Source: Methanothrix harundinacea (GTDB taxonomy: Archaea > Halobacteriota > Methanosarcinia > Methanotrichales > Methanotrichaceae). From it: a stretch of DNA of 33,510 bases. A program made the translations under genes and the position numbers. The notes beneath the pieces are model-generated. The model was given only the letters and a program-made list of their open reading frames with translations. It made no database searches and was not told where the DNA came from. Where the stretch lies: positions 1-33,510 of the forward strand of contig DAQG01000091.1 in NCBI GenBank assembly GCA_002502785.1, in the 5' to 3' direction. Shown one piece after another: positions 22,931-31,198 of this stretch (positions are counted from its first letter, which is position 1; each line of letters begins with the position of its first letter).

Positions 22931-23390
22931 ACAACTTCAATGAGATACATCAAGCTTTTACAGTTTCTGCATGTAACTTCAGTTGGATACAATACATGAT
23001 GCGAGCTACAGTGAAGCTTGTCGTAATTTATATCTTTCGTATGGAGAAGTGTTCAACAACGCCGTTTATAGGATGAACTAAAGCCCGGAGTCACATCTGT
23101 TTCCTGGGATGAGGCCTGCAATTTGAAAGCGAAATCCTTTGGATTAGCTGGAAGCTCTTATGGCCGAAAGGTGGCTCTGCAGAACAAAAGCAAAACGAGG
23201 GCATTAATCGTTGAGACCGGTTCGCGCGGGCCTTATAACATTTTCTTGAGTATTCTAATTATGAAAATATGTATTTATTCATATTGTGTTAGCCGATGTA
23301 AGAAACGATCGAGCTCGTTTTCGAGTCGGGCTCAAAAAGTTGGAGCTTCACCCAGGATCACTGCGCCAATTCCGTTCCAGGGAGAGGTAT
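22931..23390. other. Intergenic stretch between divergent membrane-protein genes
   Basis: Locally AT-rich (around 23240-23290). Short open frames exist but none has a convincing start, domain or codon pattern. Nothing further was recognised apart from the TATA-like box starting at 23392. Confidence 0.5.
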
Positions 23391-23391
23391 C

Positions 23392-23406
23392 TTTATATAT
23401 TATTTA
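23392..23406 (+). promoter_or_regulatory. TATA-like box before the DUF362 gene
   Basis: TTTATATATTATTTAA lies 43-57 bases before the ATG at 23449, which would give a leader of about 25 bases. Confidence 0.5.
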
Positions 23407-23448
23407 ATGTCCGTTTCCCTTAAAAATGGTTTGAATGGATAGATTGCT

Positions 23449-25629
23449 ATGAGTTTCCTGATAGATCCACCTCTGCTCTTCCTCTCGGGCATGTTCATAT
23501 ACTTCGGAGGGAGAAGGCTTGAGTGGGGCAGACATGCAAAGATCGTAGTCGGACTTGGAATAGCGCTCGTCTTTATAGTATTCAGCTCTCTTCTTTATAC
23601 CGATGCGATCAGATGCGTCTTTCCCTTCTTCTCGAACATGACCGGCTCTGAGTTCATGTTCCACACGAATTTGACCGGCATAACCAAGGCCGACGTCCCG
23701 CTGGAAGTGGTTGTCATCCTCTTCCTACTGTATCCACTTTGGATCTTTGCGGGGTACGCCTTCGCACTCCTCTCTACAAAGAGGCTCCGAACTTCAAAAG
23801 CTGTCTTCACTTACTCTGACGTGAAGAGCCGTAAGGAAAAGCGGGATCCCTCAGAATACGCCGTGATGAGAGATGAAAACGTCGGAAAGTGCGTGGCGGA
23901 GGCGATAAACTCCATCGGCGGTATCGATAGGTTTGTCAAAAACGGTGACAAGGTGCTCATCAAGGTGAACATCTGTGGGGGCGTACCGGAGAGCAAGGGA
24001 TCGTTCACCAGCACAGAGGTCGTCGAGAAATTGGTGGAGCTGGTGAGGGGCGCTGGCGGTGTCCCCACCGTCGCCGACGCTGACATGATCTGGACGAAGT
24101 TTGGACCCGCATCCAAAGACACCGGTTGGGCGGATTGGGCCAAGAGCAAGAACGTGAGGCTTTTGAACCTAATATACACAAAGATCGTCCGGTTCGACTT
24201 CGGGAAGGAGAGTACCCTCGGATTGGAGAGGGTATCCAAGGAGATGATCGACGCCGACGTCATAATATCCGTCCCTACCATGAAGACCCACCTTCTCACC
24301 GGCGTCACCCTGGGGATGAAAAACATGTACGGCACGTTCCCGGAGATCGACAAGGCGAAGTTTCACAGGGCCGGCATAGAGGAGGTCATTTATTACGTCA
24401 ACAAGGCTTTCACCCCAAACCTCGTGGTGATCGACGGCAGCATAGGGGGAGAGGCGATAGGACCGTTGAGCTGCAGGCCCTTGAGCTATAAGACCATCAT
24501 CGCCTCAAACGACGTCGTGACGGCCGATTCCGTTGCCTGCAAGCTCATGGGCTACGAGCCCACAAAGATAAATCACATCAAAACCGCCCGCGATCGCGGA
24601 CTTGGTGAGATTCCCACCGAATACAAATTCGACAACCTGAAAGATAAACCCCACATAAAGGATTTCAACTGGGAACGACCGGACCCGGATGTAAAGGATT
24701 TCTACGAGTGGGCGATCGAGTTTGTACTGAAGTTTCCGGGATGGGAGACGCTCTTCAACTTGGGCGCCGACTTCTTCCTCTACGATACGGCCAGGCTGCC
24801 GGTGATTCGTTACTTCACACCGGCCGTGCTTCAGCTCCTGAACGATTCCGTTTACCTCGCCCTCAAAGGCCAGAAGAAGACGGAGGCGGACAAGAAAAGG
24901 AGGCGTGTCAACGCCTCTTTGGTGCTGCTGGTGGCTATAGCATCTCTGCTGGGCTTCTATCTCAACGGCTTTTTCTGGATGTCGCCCTTCTTTGACGTCA
25001 ACTACATGGTCGCTATAATCGTATCCTTGCTCGTCTCGCTGAGAATGAAAACTCGGCATCTTGCAACACTGGTGGTCGCAGCGGGCCTGGTTTCGTTCGC
25101 CTTGGAGCGGACCATCACCTCCGGAGGGGTGCTGGTCTACCAGGGCAAGGACCCGTTTCTCTTCGTCGTCCCTGGTTGGATCATACTGATGATCGCCATT
25201 CTGGGGATATCTGATCTTCTCAGAGCCTGGATTGAAGGGCTTGGCATATTCAAGATGCTCGAAAGGTGGCGCGTCCTTCCAACCGTTGTGATCGCCCTCG
25301 TCTTTGCAGCCTTCTTCATTTGGGAAGGGTACTTCAATGTAGGAAAAAGCCCGGTCCAGTTGATGTACCTGGCGATGATCGTGCTGGGGTTGTTCTATTC
25401 GAGCAGGTGCTCTATAGATTGGAACGCAGCGCTGGCTATCGTCAGCGTGGCACTGGGTGGTTACATGGAACTCGCTGGCTCGTTGGCCGGCTTCTGGCAG
25501 TATCACTTCCTTGAGACGTTGCCGGTTTTCATGACCCTCGCCTGGGCTCTGAACTCCTGGGCGGTCCACGGCATCTCGTACCTGGCAGGAGCAGACCTCT
25601 CCGACTCGATGGCTGCCAAATTGGACTAA
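23449..25629 (+). CDS. DUF362-domain protein with N- and C-terminal membrane regions
   Basis: 726 aa. Helices lie at about 6-20, 30-50 and 84-106. Residues about 125-400 are a DUF362 domain: NGDKVLIKVNICGGVPESKG, GAGGVPTVADADMIW, DADVIISVPTMKTHLLTGVT with LGMKNMYGTFPE, VVIDGSIGGEAIGP and ASNDVVTADSVACKLMG. Residues about 480-715 add six or more helices, including a WIILMIAILGISDLLRAW segment and the end segment GSLAGFWQYHFLETLPVFMT. Most DUF362 proteins are soluble or carry ferredoxin domains; I see no ferredoxin cysteine pattern here. The biochemical function of DUF362 is not established. It is divergent from the three small membrane-protein genes and may belong with them. Confidence 0.8.
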   Translation: MSFLIDPPLLFLSGMFIYFGGRRLEWGRHAKIVVGLGIALVFIVFSSLLYTDAIRCVFPFFSNMTGSEFMFHTNLTGITKADVPLEVVVILFLLYPLWIFAGYAFALLSTKRLRTSKAVFTYSDVKSRKEKRDPSEYAVMRDENVGKCVAEAINSIGGIDRFVKNGDKVLIKVNICGGVPESKGSFTSTEVVEKLVELVRGAGGVPTVADADMIWTKFGPASKDTGWADWAKSKNVRLLNLIYTKIVRFDFGKESTLGLERVSKEMIDADVIISVPTMKTHLLTGVTLGMKNMYGTFPEIDKAKFHRAGIEEVIYYVNKAFTPNLVVIDGSIGGEAIGPLSCRPLSYKTIIASNDVVTADSVACKLMGYEPTKINHIKTARDRGLGEIPTEYKFDNLKDKPHIKDFNWERPDPDVKDFYEWAIEFVLKFPGWETLFNLGADFFLYDTARLPVIRYFTPAVLQLLNDSVYLALKGQKKTEADKKRRRVNASLVLLVAIASLLGFYLNGFFWMSPFFDVNYMVAIIVSLLVSLRMKTRHLATLVVAAGLVSFALERTITSGGVLVYQGKDPFLFVVPGWIILMIAILGISDLLRAWIEGLGIFKMLERWRVLPTVVIALVFAAFFIWEGYFNVGKSPVQLMYLAMIVLGLFYSSRCSIDWNAALAIVSVALGGYMELAGSLAGFWQYHFLETLPVFMTLAWALNSWAVHGISYLAGADLSDSMAAKLD

Positions 25630-25750
25630 TCGGGCCCCGTCCTACCTCCAAGAGGCCCGAAAATTGCGACCGAGGACGGAGCGGCGAGCTTCGGGCGAAG
25701 TCGCCCCGGATCCAGGGTGGTCCGGGGTATCGCTCGGCAAGTGTGAAGCC

Positions 25751-26212
25751 TCACTCACCCATCCTCTCCAGCCTCTTTTTGATTCCTCGCCAGTGGGAGC
25801 CCTGCCAGTAGAGCTTGCCACACCTCTCGCACCTCCAGAGGGTCGATCCCTCTTCCGAGCGGTCGAGATCGTCGATCGTCTCCGACTCCCCCACCTCTTC
25901 TAGGGGACCGTTGCATAGGGTGCACCTCTCCGGGTTGAGATCCAGGCGTACGCCCGCATTCTCAAGCTCAGAGAGCTGGTCATCGAGGTCTGAGGATCTT
26001 ATGAGAAGGCAGGCTGCTCCGGCGTTTTCGCACCTTTGGGCGAGGACTTTGTCCCTGGTCAGGAGCGTTCTCTCCTCCGCCAGGGCGATCTTTATCAGGT
26101 CTGAGTCGTCGGCCCCATCTGGCGGGTTTGAGACGTCTTGGCCTGCCATCCTCAGCCAGCGGGCGAGCCTCATCAGCATCAGGTCGGCTAGATAGCGACG
26201 GTCTTTCACCAC
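25751..26212 (-). CDS. Mut7-C RNase-like (PIN-related) protein with zinc ribbon
   Basis: 153 aa from GTG 26212; TTG 26233 would add seven residues. RYLADLMLMRLARWLRMAGQ is the N-terminal Mut7-C signature. The following DDSDLIKIALAEERTLLTRD carries acidic residues that may form the metal site. The C-terminal zinc ribbon has CTLCNG and RCERCG (two CxxC pairs), followed by YWQGSHWRGIKKRLERM. The family is predicted to be a PIN-fold RNase. GTG 26212 is preferred because it is about 26 bases from the TATA-like box at 26235, shared with the divergent rqcH. Upstream residues lack family similarity. Confidence 0.88.
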   Translation of the reverse strand: MVKDRRYLADLMLMRLARWLRMAGQDVSNPPDGADDSDLIKIALAEERTLLTRDKVLAQRCENAGAACLLIRSSDLDDQLSELENAGVRLDLNPERCTLCNGPLEEVGESETIDDLDRSEEGSTLWRCERCGKLYWQGSHWRGIKKRLERMGE

Positions 26213-26234
26213 CGTTTGAAAGGACGTCCGCAAC

Positions 26235-26241
26235 TATTTAT
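26235..26241. promoter_or_regulatory. Shared TATA-like box between divergent Mut7-C and rqcH
   Basis: TATTTAT is AT-rich on both strands. It is about 26 bases from GTG 26212 on the minus strand and about 29 bases from ATG 26267 on the plus strand, which fits leaderless transcription both ways. Confidence 0.5.
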
Positions 26242-26266
26242 CTGTCGATCGCCTTTTTTGGCCATT

Positions 26267-28213
26267 ATGAAGAAGGCGATGAGCAACGTGGACGTGGCGG
26301 CGGTCGTCGAGGAGCTGCAGGAGAAGCTGGTCGGGGGGTTCGTTGGAAAAGCTTACCAGCTCGCCCCCGACAGGGTGGTGATCTCCTTCCAGTCCCCTGG
26401 CCAGGGAAAGTTCGACCTCCTCCTCGAGGCCGGAAGACGTATCCACCTGACAGAGAAGCCCCGAGAGGCCCCCAAGATGCCGCCCCAGTTTCCGACGATG
26501 CTCCGAAGCCGCCTTTCCGGCGGCCGGGTGGCAGAGGTCCGCCAGCACGGCTTTGATCGGGTGGCGGAGATCGTGATCGAGCGGGGGGATGATTCCTACG
26601 TGCTCATCGCCGAGATATTCCCAAAGGGAAACGTCCTTCTCCTCGACGATTACGGCCGGATCGTTCTGCCACTGCGGCCTCTCGCTTTCAGGGACAGAAA
26701 GCTTCTCGCCGGCGAGAAGTACCTGTACAGGGAAGATCAGCTCGACCCTCGGACCGTTTCACGAAACGACCTCGCCTTCCTCCTGGCCGCGTCGGAGTCG
26801 GAGCTGGTCAGAACTCTAGTCCGGGGTCTGAACATGGGCGGGACCTACGCCGAGGAGGTCTGTCTCAGGGCGGGGCTAAACAAGACGGAGCCTGCTCACG
26901 CCTTAACCACCGACGAGATCGACCGGGTTCATCGGGCTCTCGGCGAGGTCTTCGGCCTCGCCCAGATGGACCCCCACTTCGTCCTCGACGGGGACGAAGT
27001 CGTAGACGTCGTCCCCGCGCCCCTGGAGGTTTACGGCGACCTCGAACGGCGGGAGTTTGAGAGCTTCAGTAAAGCCCTCGACGAGTACTTCTTCGAAAGG
27101 GAGGCGGAGGGGCCGAAGCCCAAGACCGCTCTAGAGCGAAGAAAGGAGATGCAGGAGCGGTCGATCCAGGAGTTTCGGGATAAGGAACGAGAGTTTGCCG
27201 TCCTTGGGGAGAAGATCTACGAGAGGTACGGCGAGGTTGAGTCGATCCTCGCCGCCATATCCGGTGCCCTAGATAAGGGTTATTCCTACTCTGAGATCTG
27301 GGCCAAGATCAAGACCTCGGGTCTTCCCATAGCCGATAAGATCCTCTCCCTCGACTACCAGGGCGAGCTCCGCTTCCGCCTCGATGAGGGCGCAGTCGAT
27401 GGCGGCGCAACAGAGCTGGAGCTGAACGCAAACCTCACCGTGCCCCAGAACGCCCAGCGCTACTACGACCGGGCCAAAGAGCAGACGAAGAAGCGGGAGG
27501 GGGCAGAGAAGGCGCTGGAGGAGACAATCAAAATTATCGCGAGAAGGACCGCCCCCGAGAAGGTGAAGACGAGAAAGGTTTTCAGGCGCCGGAAGCCGAG
27601 GTGGTACGAGAGGTTCCGGTGGTTTGAGTCCTCGGACGGCTTTCTCGTCATCGGGGGTAGGGACGCCTCCAGCAACGAGGAGATCTACGCCAAGTATCTT
27701 GAAAAGCGGGACTTCGCCCTCCACACCGACGCCCCCGGTGCGCCCCTCACCGTCATCAAGACCGTGGGCGAAGAGGTACCCGAATCGACCCTGGAGGAGG
27801 CGGCCCAGTTCGCCGTCAGCTACTCCAGCGTCTGGAAGGAGGGCTTCTTCGAGGAGGACTGCTACATGGTGGCAGCAGAGCAGGTCACCAAGACCCCGGA
27901 GCCTGGCGAGTTCATCAAGAAGGGCGCCTTCGTCATCCGGGGCGAGCGGCGCTACTTCAGGGATGTACCCGTGGGCGTCGCCGTAGGCATCGCCGGCGAT
28001 CAGCTCATCGGCGGTCCGGTCTCGGCGATAAAGCCAAAGGCCGACCCCGTCGTCGAGGTCGAGCCCGGCGAGTTCAGCCCTGAGGACCTGGCAAAAAGGA
28101 TCTATCGGACCTTCGCCGAGAAGGAGGAGGACCGAAGGTACCTCAAGTCCGTCGCCTCCGTCGACCTTATCGTGAGCTTCCTGCCGCCGGGGGGATCGAG
28201 GGTGAAGGTGTGA
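26267..28213 (+). CDS. rqcH: RqcH (NFACT/Rqc2/NEMF family) ribosome rescue factor
   Basis: 648 aa from ATG 26267 (MKKAMSNVDVAAVVEELQEK); ATG 26279 is possible. The longer frame from 26216 crosses the promoter and overlaps the divergent gene, so it is rejected. The NFACT-N domain (about 5-270) includes the FDR motif in QHGFDRVAEIVIERG. A coiled coil spans about 290-345 and 385-430. NFACT-R (about 435-560) has RRRKPRWYERFRWFESSDGF and VIGGRDASSNEEIYAKYL. A C-terminal domain runs to 648. In bacteria and eukaryotes this protein binds split 60S/50S-peptidyl-tRNA complexes and directs C-terminal tailing of stalled chains. The last ~309 bases recur as decayed fragments at 29936 and 31001. Confidence 0.93.
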   Translation: MKKAMSNVDVAAVVEELQEKLVGGFVGKAYQLAPDRVVISFQSPGQGKFDLLLEAGRRIHLTEKPREAPKMPPQFPTMLRSRLSGGRVAEVRQHGFDRVAEIVIERGDDSYVLIAEIFPKGNVLLLDDYGRIVLPLRPLAFRDRKLLAGEKYLYREDQLDPRTVSRNDLAFLLAASESELVRTLVRGLNMGGTYAEEVCLRAGLNKTEPAHALTTDEIDRVHRALGEVFGLAQMDPHFVLDGDEVVDVVPAPLEVYGDLERREFESFSKALDEYFFEREAEGPKPKTALERRKEMQERSIQEFRDKEREFAVLGEKIYERYGEVESILAAISGALDKGYSYSEIWAKIKTSGLPIADKILSLDYQGELRFRLDEGAVDGGATELELNANLTVPQNAQRYYDRAKEQTKKREGAEKALEETIKIIARRTAPEKVKTRKVFRRRKPRWYERFRWFESSDGFLVIGGRDASSNEEIYAKYLEKRDFALHTDAPGAPLTVIKTVGEEVPESTLEEAAQFAVSYSSVWKEGFFEEDCYMVAAEQVTKTPEPGEFIKKGAFVIRGERRYFRDVPVGVAVGIAGDQLIGGPVSAIKPKADPVVEVEPGEFSPEDLAKRIYRTFAEKEEDRRYLKSVASVDLIVSFLPPGGSRVKV

Positions 28214-28638
28214 TATTCGGGGTAAGCGATGAGGGCCGTTTTCCTCTTCCCCAGGTCTGGAGGGGCTTTGTGAACAGGAAAGGCGCCATCGAGCCCCCCA
28301 GACCCCGATCGTGAAAGTCGCCATCATTATGGATCAAATCTCTTCTCACATTGATGCGAGTTCAACTCAAGAATTAGAATCGATTCTCTTAAAATTTTAA
28401 TTGTATTGTAGAGGTTATCAGACTAATGTTGATGACGGACGAAGATCTGGCCAGAAGACCAGCTCCTCAGCGCCTCGTCGGAAAGATTGTACTTGATAGA
28501 AATCCAGAGGATCGCTTGGTCCAGGTGGAGACGTTGGCGGAGAAATCGTTGCATCGATTGATGTCGATTTGCCCTGTATCCTCCAGGCCATAACGTAGAT
28601 GGTTAGCATAGGCCCTGAAAGCCTAAAGAAGCGTCTCG
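28214..28638. other. Intergenic stretch, no recognised gene
   Basis: A 55-codon frame runs from ATG 28426 to 28593 (MLMTDEDLARRPAPQRLVGK...), but it has no recognisable domain. The part around 28370-28410 is AT-rich. Could be a decayed gene. Confidence 0.45.
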
Positions 28639-28701
28639 ATGATGGTGGCTGGAAAAGTACTTTATGAAGAAGCACCATTTATAATCTTTAAAGGTGAGGA
28701 T

Positions 28702-29001
28702 ATGACGCGGATCGGGGTTGTAAGACACAAGGTAGAGGACTTCCCGGGTTGGAGACAGAAGTTCGATGAGAGGATGCAGATCCGGAAGAGCAACGGATGG
28801 TCTGGCCATGAGCTGTACTACGACGAGGGCCGAAAGGAGGCCTACGTCGTCCATACGGTTCATGACGAAAAATTGGATGTGGCCAGGGAGCATATGGAGA
28901 AGTTCAAAGCTATGGGAAAGCGTACCGAAATGAAGCCCTCAGGAAATCCTGACCATTCGATAGTGCCGAGAGGGGAGAAGATCGAATCGGTGAAACACTG
29001 A
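28702..29001 (+). CDS. Small dimeric alpha-beta barrel (ABM-like) protein
   Basis: 99 aa from ATG 28702, which has GGTGAG five bases upstream and a TTTATAATC TATA-like box at about 28677. The upstream extension to 28639 crosses that box. The sequence TRIGVVRHKVEDFPGWRQKF, ELYYDEGRKEAYVVHTV, REHMEKFKAMGKRTEM has the beta-alpha-beta pattern and helix wording of ABM/EthD-like ferredoxin-fold barrels. The fold is inferred from pattern only; no catalytic residues are known, and the substrate is unknown. A T-run follows directly after the stop. Confidence 0.72.
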   Translation: MTRIGVVRHKVEDFPGWRQKFDERMQIRKSNGWSGHELYYDEGRKEAYVVHTVHDEKLDVAREHMEKFKAMGKRTEMKPSGNPDHSIVPRGEKIESVKH

Positions 29002-29002
29002 G

Positions 29003-29010
29003 TTTTTTTG
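29003..29010 (+). terminator. T-run after the small barrel protein
   Basis: GTTTTTTT directly follows the stop at 29001; no stem is needed for archaeal T-run termination. Confidence 0.4.
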
Positions 29011-29228
29011 AAAATATCCCGGGCTGGCCGGACCTGGTCCGCTCCGGCCTTCCCTCCGATCGAGATTGCCGAAAAATTCGCTCCCATTGAAGTTGATGCT
29101 GATTTGGTTGAGAAGAGATTTTACTTCCAGCAAGGGGCCCGGCGGCGCTCTCCCGGCCCGGCTCCCGCTCCTCCGCCGCCCTTTGCTCATTTTTCGTTTT
29201 ATTCGTATGTGCTGGATGAGAAACTCGT

Positions 29229-29777
29229 CTAAAGGGCCAGTCCTGTGGCCTTCGCCTTATCCAGAAGATCCTTTCTCTCCAGGACGGCGTCCGGCGCGCC
29301 GCCATTCGCCATGCGGATTATCTCGGCCACTTCAAATCCCAGCAGTTCTAAAATCCCTCCAAAATCCGAAGCCGCTTTTTCAAAGGCTGCAAGATCCGGA
29401 TTCCCCTGACTGGTGACGATGACGGCCTTCTTTCCGGGCGCGAGGCGAGAGTTGAATCCTGGATCGATGAACGAGTACATCCGATCCTCCATCAGCTTGA
29501 ACTGCCCGGTGAAGAGGTAGAAGTATATCGGCGACCCAAATACCACCGCGTCGGCCGCCGTTAAATCCTCCAACAGCTCTGAGAGATCGTCATCTAGCTT
29601 GCAATTTTCGTGGTTCTTGCAGTAGTTGCACGCCTGACAGCCCGAGTAGCTCATCTCATTGAGATTGTATTTCATGATCTGATAGCCGGCCTCCTCGGCT
29701 CCATCTAATACGGCCTGGACCAACCTATCGACGTTACCGCTCTTTCTGGGACTCCCTACGATTCCTATCGCTTTCAT
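29229..29777 (-). CDS. Iron-sulfur flavoprotein (Isf family), copy 1
   Basis: 182 aa from ATG 29777, with AGGAGA about 9 bases upstream; the longer frame to 29834 has no match in the paralogue. A flavodoxin-like FMN-binding start (KAIGIVGSPRKSGNVDRLVQ) is followed by SGCQACNYCKNHENC, the compact C-x2-C-x2-C-x5-C motif of methanogen Isf proteins that binds a [4Fe-4S] cluster. VVFGSPIYFYLFTGQFKLME is the second FMN-phosphate region. Isf proteins move electrons between ferredoxin and small acceptors and are linked to oxidative stress defence. It is a close paralogue of the gene at 30344-30892 on the same strand. Confidence 0.9.
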   Translation of the reverse strand: MKAIGIVGSPRKSGNVDRLVQAVLDGAEEAGYQIMKYNLNEMSYSGCQACNYCKNHENCKLDDDLSELLEDLTAADAVVFGSPIYFYLFTGQFKLMEDRMYSFIDPGFNSRLAPGKKAVIVTSQGNPDLAAFEKAASDFGGILELLGFEVAEIIRMANGGAPDAVLERKDLLDKAKATGLAL

Positions 29778-29935
29778 GGCTATTTTCTCCTGGTATTCAT
29801 CATGTACAGAATTTCCAACGCTAGCCGATTCCAACGCTCTTGATGATATGCTATTTAATGCTACCCGTGAGTAGAAAAATCAAACTGATGGCAATAGATA
29901 CTTCTGACTCTATATTATTGAATTACCAGTACAAC

Positions 29936-30242
29936 GGCGAGTCATCGAGAAGGCCGCCTCCGCCATCCGGGGGGCGAGCGGCGGAGGGCGGGCCCGTCGG
30001 CGTCGCCGCGGGATCGCGGACGGGTGCGAACCGGCGGCCCGGTATCGGCGGCGAAAGGCGGAGGGCTGGCTCCGGCGGAGATGGGAAAGGCTGGCTAGAT
30101 AGGCGTCGAGGATTTGGCGAAGAAGATCGATCGGAGCTTCGCCGAGAAGGAGGAGGAGGACCGGAGGTACCTCAAGTTCGTCGCTTCAATCGATCAGATT
30201 GTGAGCTTCCTGCCGCCTGGTGGGTCGAGGGTGAAGGGGTGA
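29936..30242 (+). pseudogene. Decayed copy of the rqcH 3' end, fragment 1
   Basis: 307 bases collinear with rqcH 27905-28213 (309 bases), from GGCGAGTCATCGAGAAG to the GTGAAGGGGTGA stop. The last part reads EDLAKKIDRSFAEKEEEDRR, then YLKFVASIDQIVSFLPPGGS and RVKG, against RqcH YLKSVASVDLIVSFLPPGGS and RVKV. The first half contains frameshifts. It cannot encode a working protein. Confidence 0.85.
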
Positions 30243-30343
30243 TTATCTGGGGGCGGGCGGCGCTAGGCGGCGCTAGACCACCCGAGGCGCACCCCTCGCC
30301 TCAGCCGTCTACGGTCCATCATTTCTTCAGCTCGATTTCGGGT

Positions 30344-30892
30344 TCAGAGGGCCAGTCCTGCGGACTTCGCCTTATCCAGGAGATCTTTTCTCTCCAGGAC
30401 GGCGTCCGGCGCGCCGCCGTTCTCCATGCGGATGATCTCGGCCACCTCAAAGCCCAGAAACCTAAGAACCTCGGCGAAGTCGTCGGCGGCCTTCTCTAAG
30501 GCGGGGAGGTCGGGGTTTCCCTGGCTGGTGACGATGACGGCCTTCTTTCCAGGCGCAAGGCTAGATCTGAACCCCGGGTCTATGAAGGAGTACATCCGGT
30601 CCACCATCAGCTTGAACTGACCAGAGAAGAGCAAGAAGTATATCGGCGAGCCGAAGACGACGGCGTCGGCCTCCCTTATTTCCTCCAAAAGGCCCGAGAG
30701 GTCGTCGTCGATCTTGCAGTTCTCGTGGCTCTTGCAGTAGTCGCACGCCTGGCAGCCCGAGTAGCTCAGATCATTGAGATTGTATTTCGTGATCTCGTAG
30801 CCGGCCTCCTCGGCCCCGTCCAATACCTCCTGGACGAGCCTGTCGACGTTGCCGTTCTTTCGGGGACTTCCCACGATTCCTATCGCTTTCAT
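30344..30892 (-). CDS. Iron-sulfur flavoprotein (Isf family), copy 2
   Basis: 182 aa from ATG 30892, with a GGAGG Shine-Dalgarno upstream. It is aligned without gaps to copy 1 and about 80-85% identical by eye. The cluster motif is SGCQACDYCKSHENC, with all four cysteines kept. The FMN-binding segments GIVGSPRKNGNVDRL and VVFGSPIYFLLFSGQFKLMV are intact, so both copies are likely functional. Differences cluster in surface helices. It lies between two rqcH 3' fragments, so it was probably duplicated together with rqcH-derived DNA. Confidence 0.9.
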   Translation of the reverse strand: MKAIGIVGSPRKNGNVDRLVQEVLDGAEEAGYEITKYNLNDLSYSGCQACDYCKSHENCKIDDDLSGLLEEIREADAVVFGSPIYFLLFSGQFKLMVDRMYSFIDPGFRSSLAPGKKAVIVTSQGNPDLPALEKAADDFAEVLRFLGFEVAEIIRMENGGAPDAVLERKDLLDKAKSAGLAL

Positions 30893-31000
30893 GGCTATTA
30901 CCTCCAGAAATCCATCATTGCAGAATTCCAGCGCTTATCGGTTCAAAAGTTTGATGATATGCAACTCAACGATAACCGGGCGGCAGAATATCAAACCTTC

Positions 31001-31083
31001 GGCGAGCCCGTCATGAAGGCCGCCTCCGCCATCCGGGGGCGAGCGGCGGGGGCGTGCCCGTCGGCATCGCCGCGGGTATCGCC
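31001..31083 (+). pseudogene. Decayed copy of the rqcH 3' end, fragment 2 (truncated)
   Basis: GGCGAGCCCGTCATGAAGGC, then CCATCCGGGGGCGAGCGGCG and GTCGGCATCGCCGCGGGTAT, align with rqcH 27905 onward for about 85 bases. Similarity stops near 31083, shortly before the AT-rich SIR2 gene. Confidence 0.75.
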
Positions 31084-31198
31084 ACCAAAATACAAGGTTA
31101 TCATTGGAAGGCGGGTTTGTGAACCATTCCCTTATTAGCCAAAGAAACCTCAAATAATGGATAGGTCTTTTAGGTGTTATTGCTGAAAGGTGTAAGCT

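Noticed and set aside
22846..23407. Two short plus-strand frames (22846-23076 and 23123-23407)
   Set aside because: No ribosome site, no recognisable domain, and composition typical of intergenic DNA.
24505..25569. 354-codon minus-strand frame opposite the DUF362 gene
   Set aside because: His/Gln-rich shadow translation; the plus strand encodes recognisable motifs and membrane helices.
27269..28327. 352-codon minus-strand frame opposite rqcH
   Set aside because: Antisense of the conserved NFACT-R and C-terminal domains.
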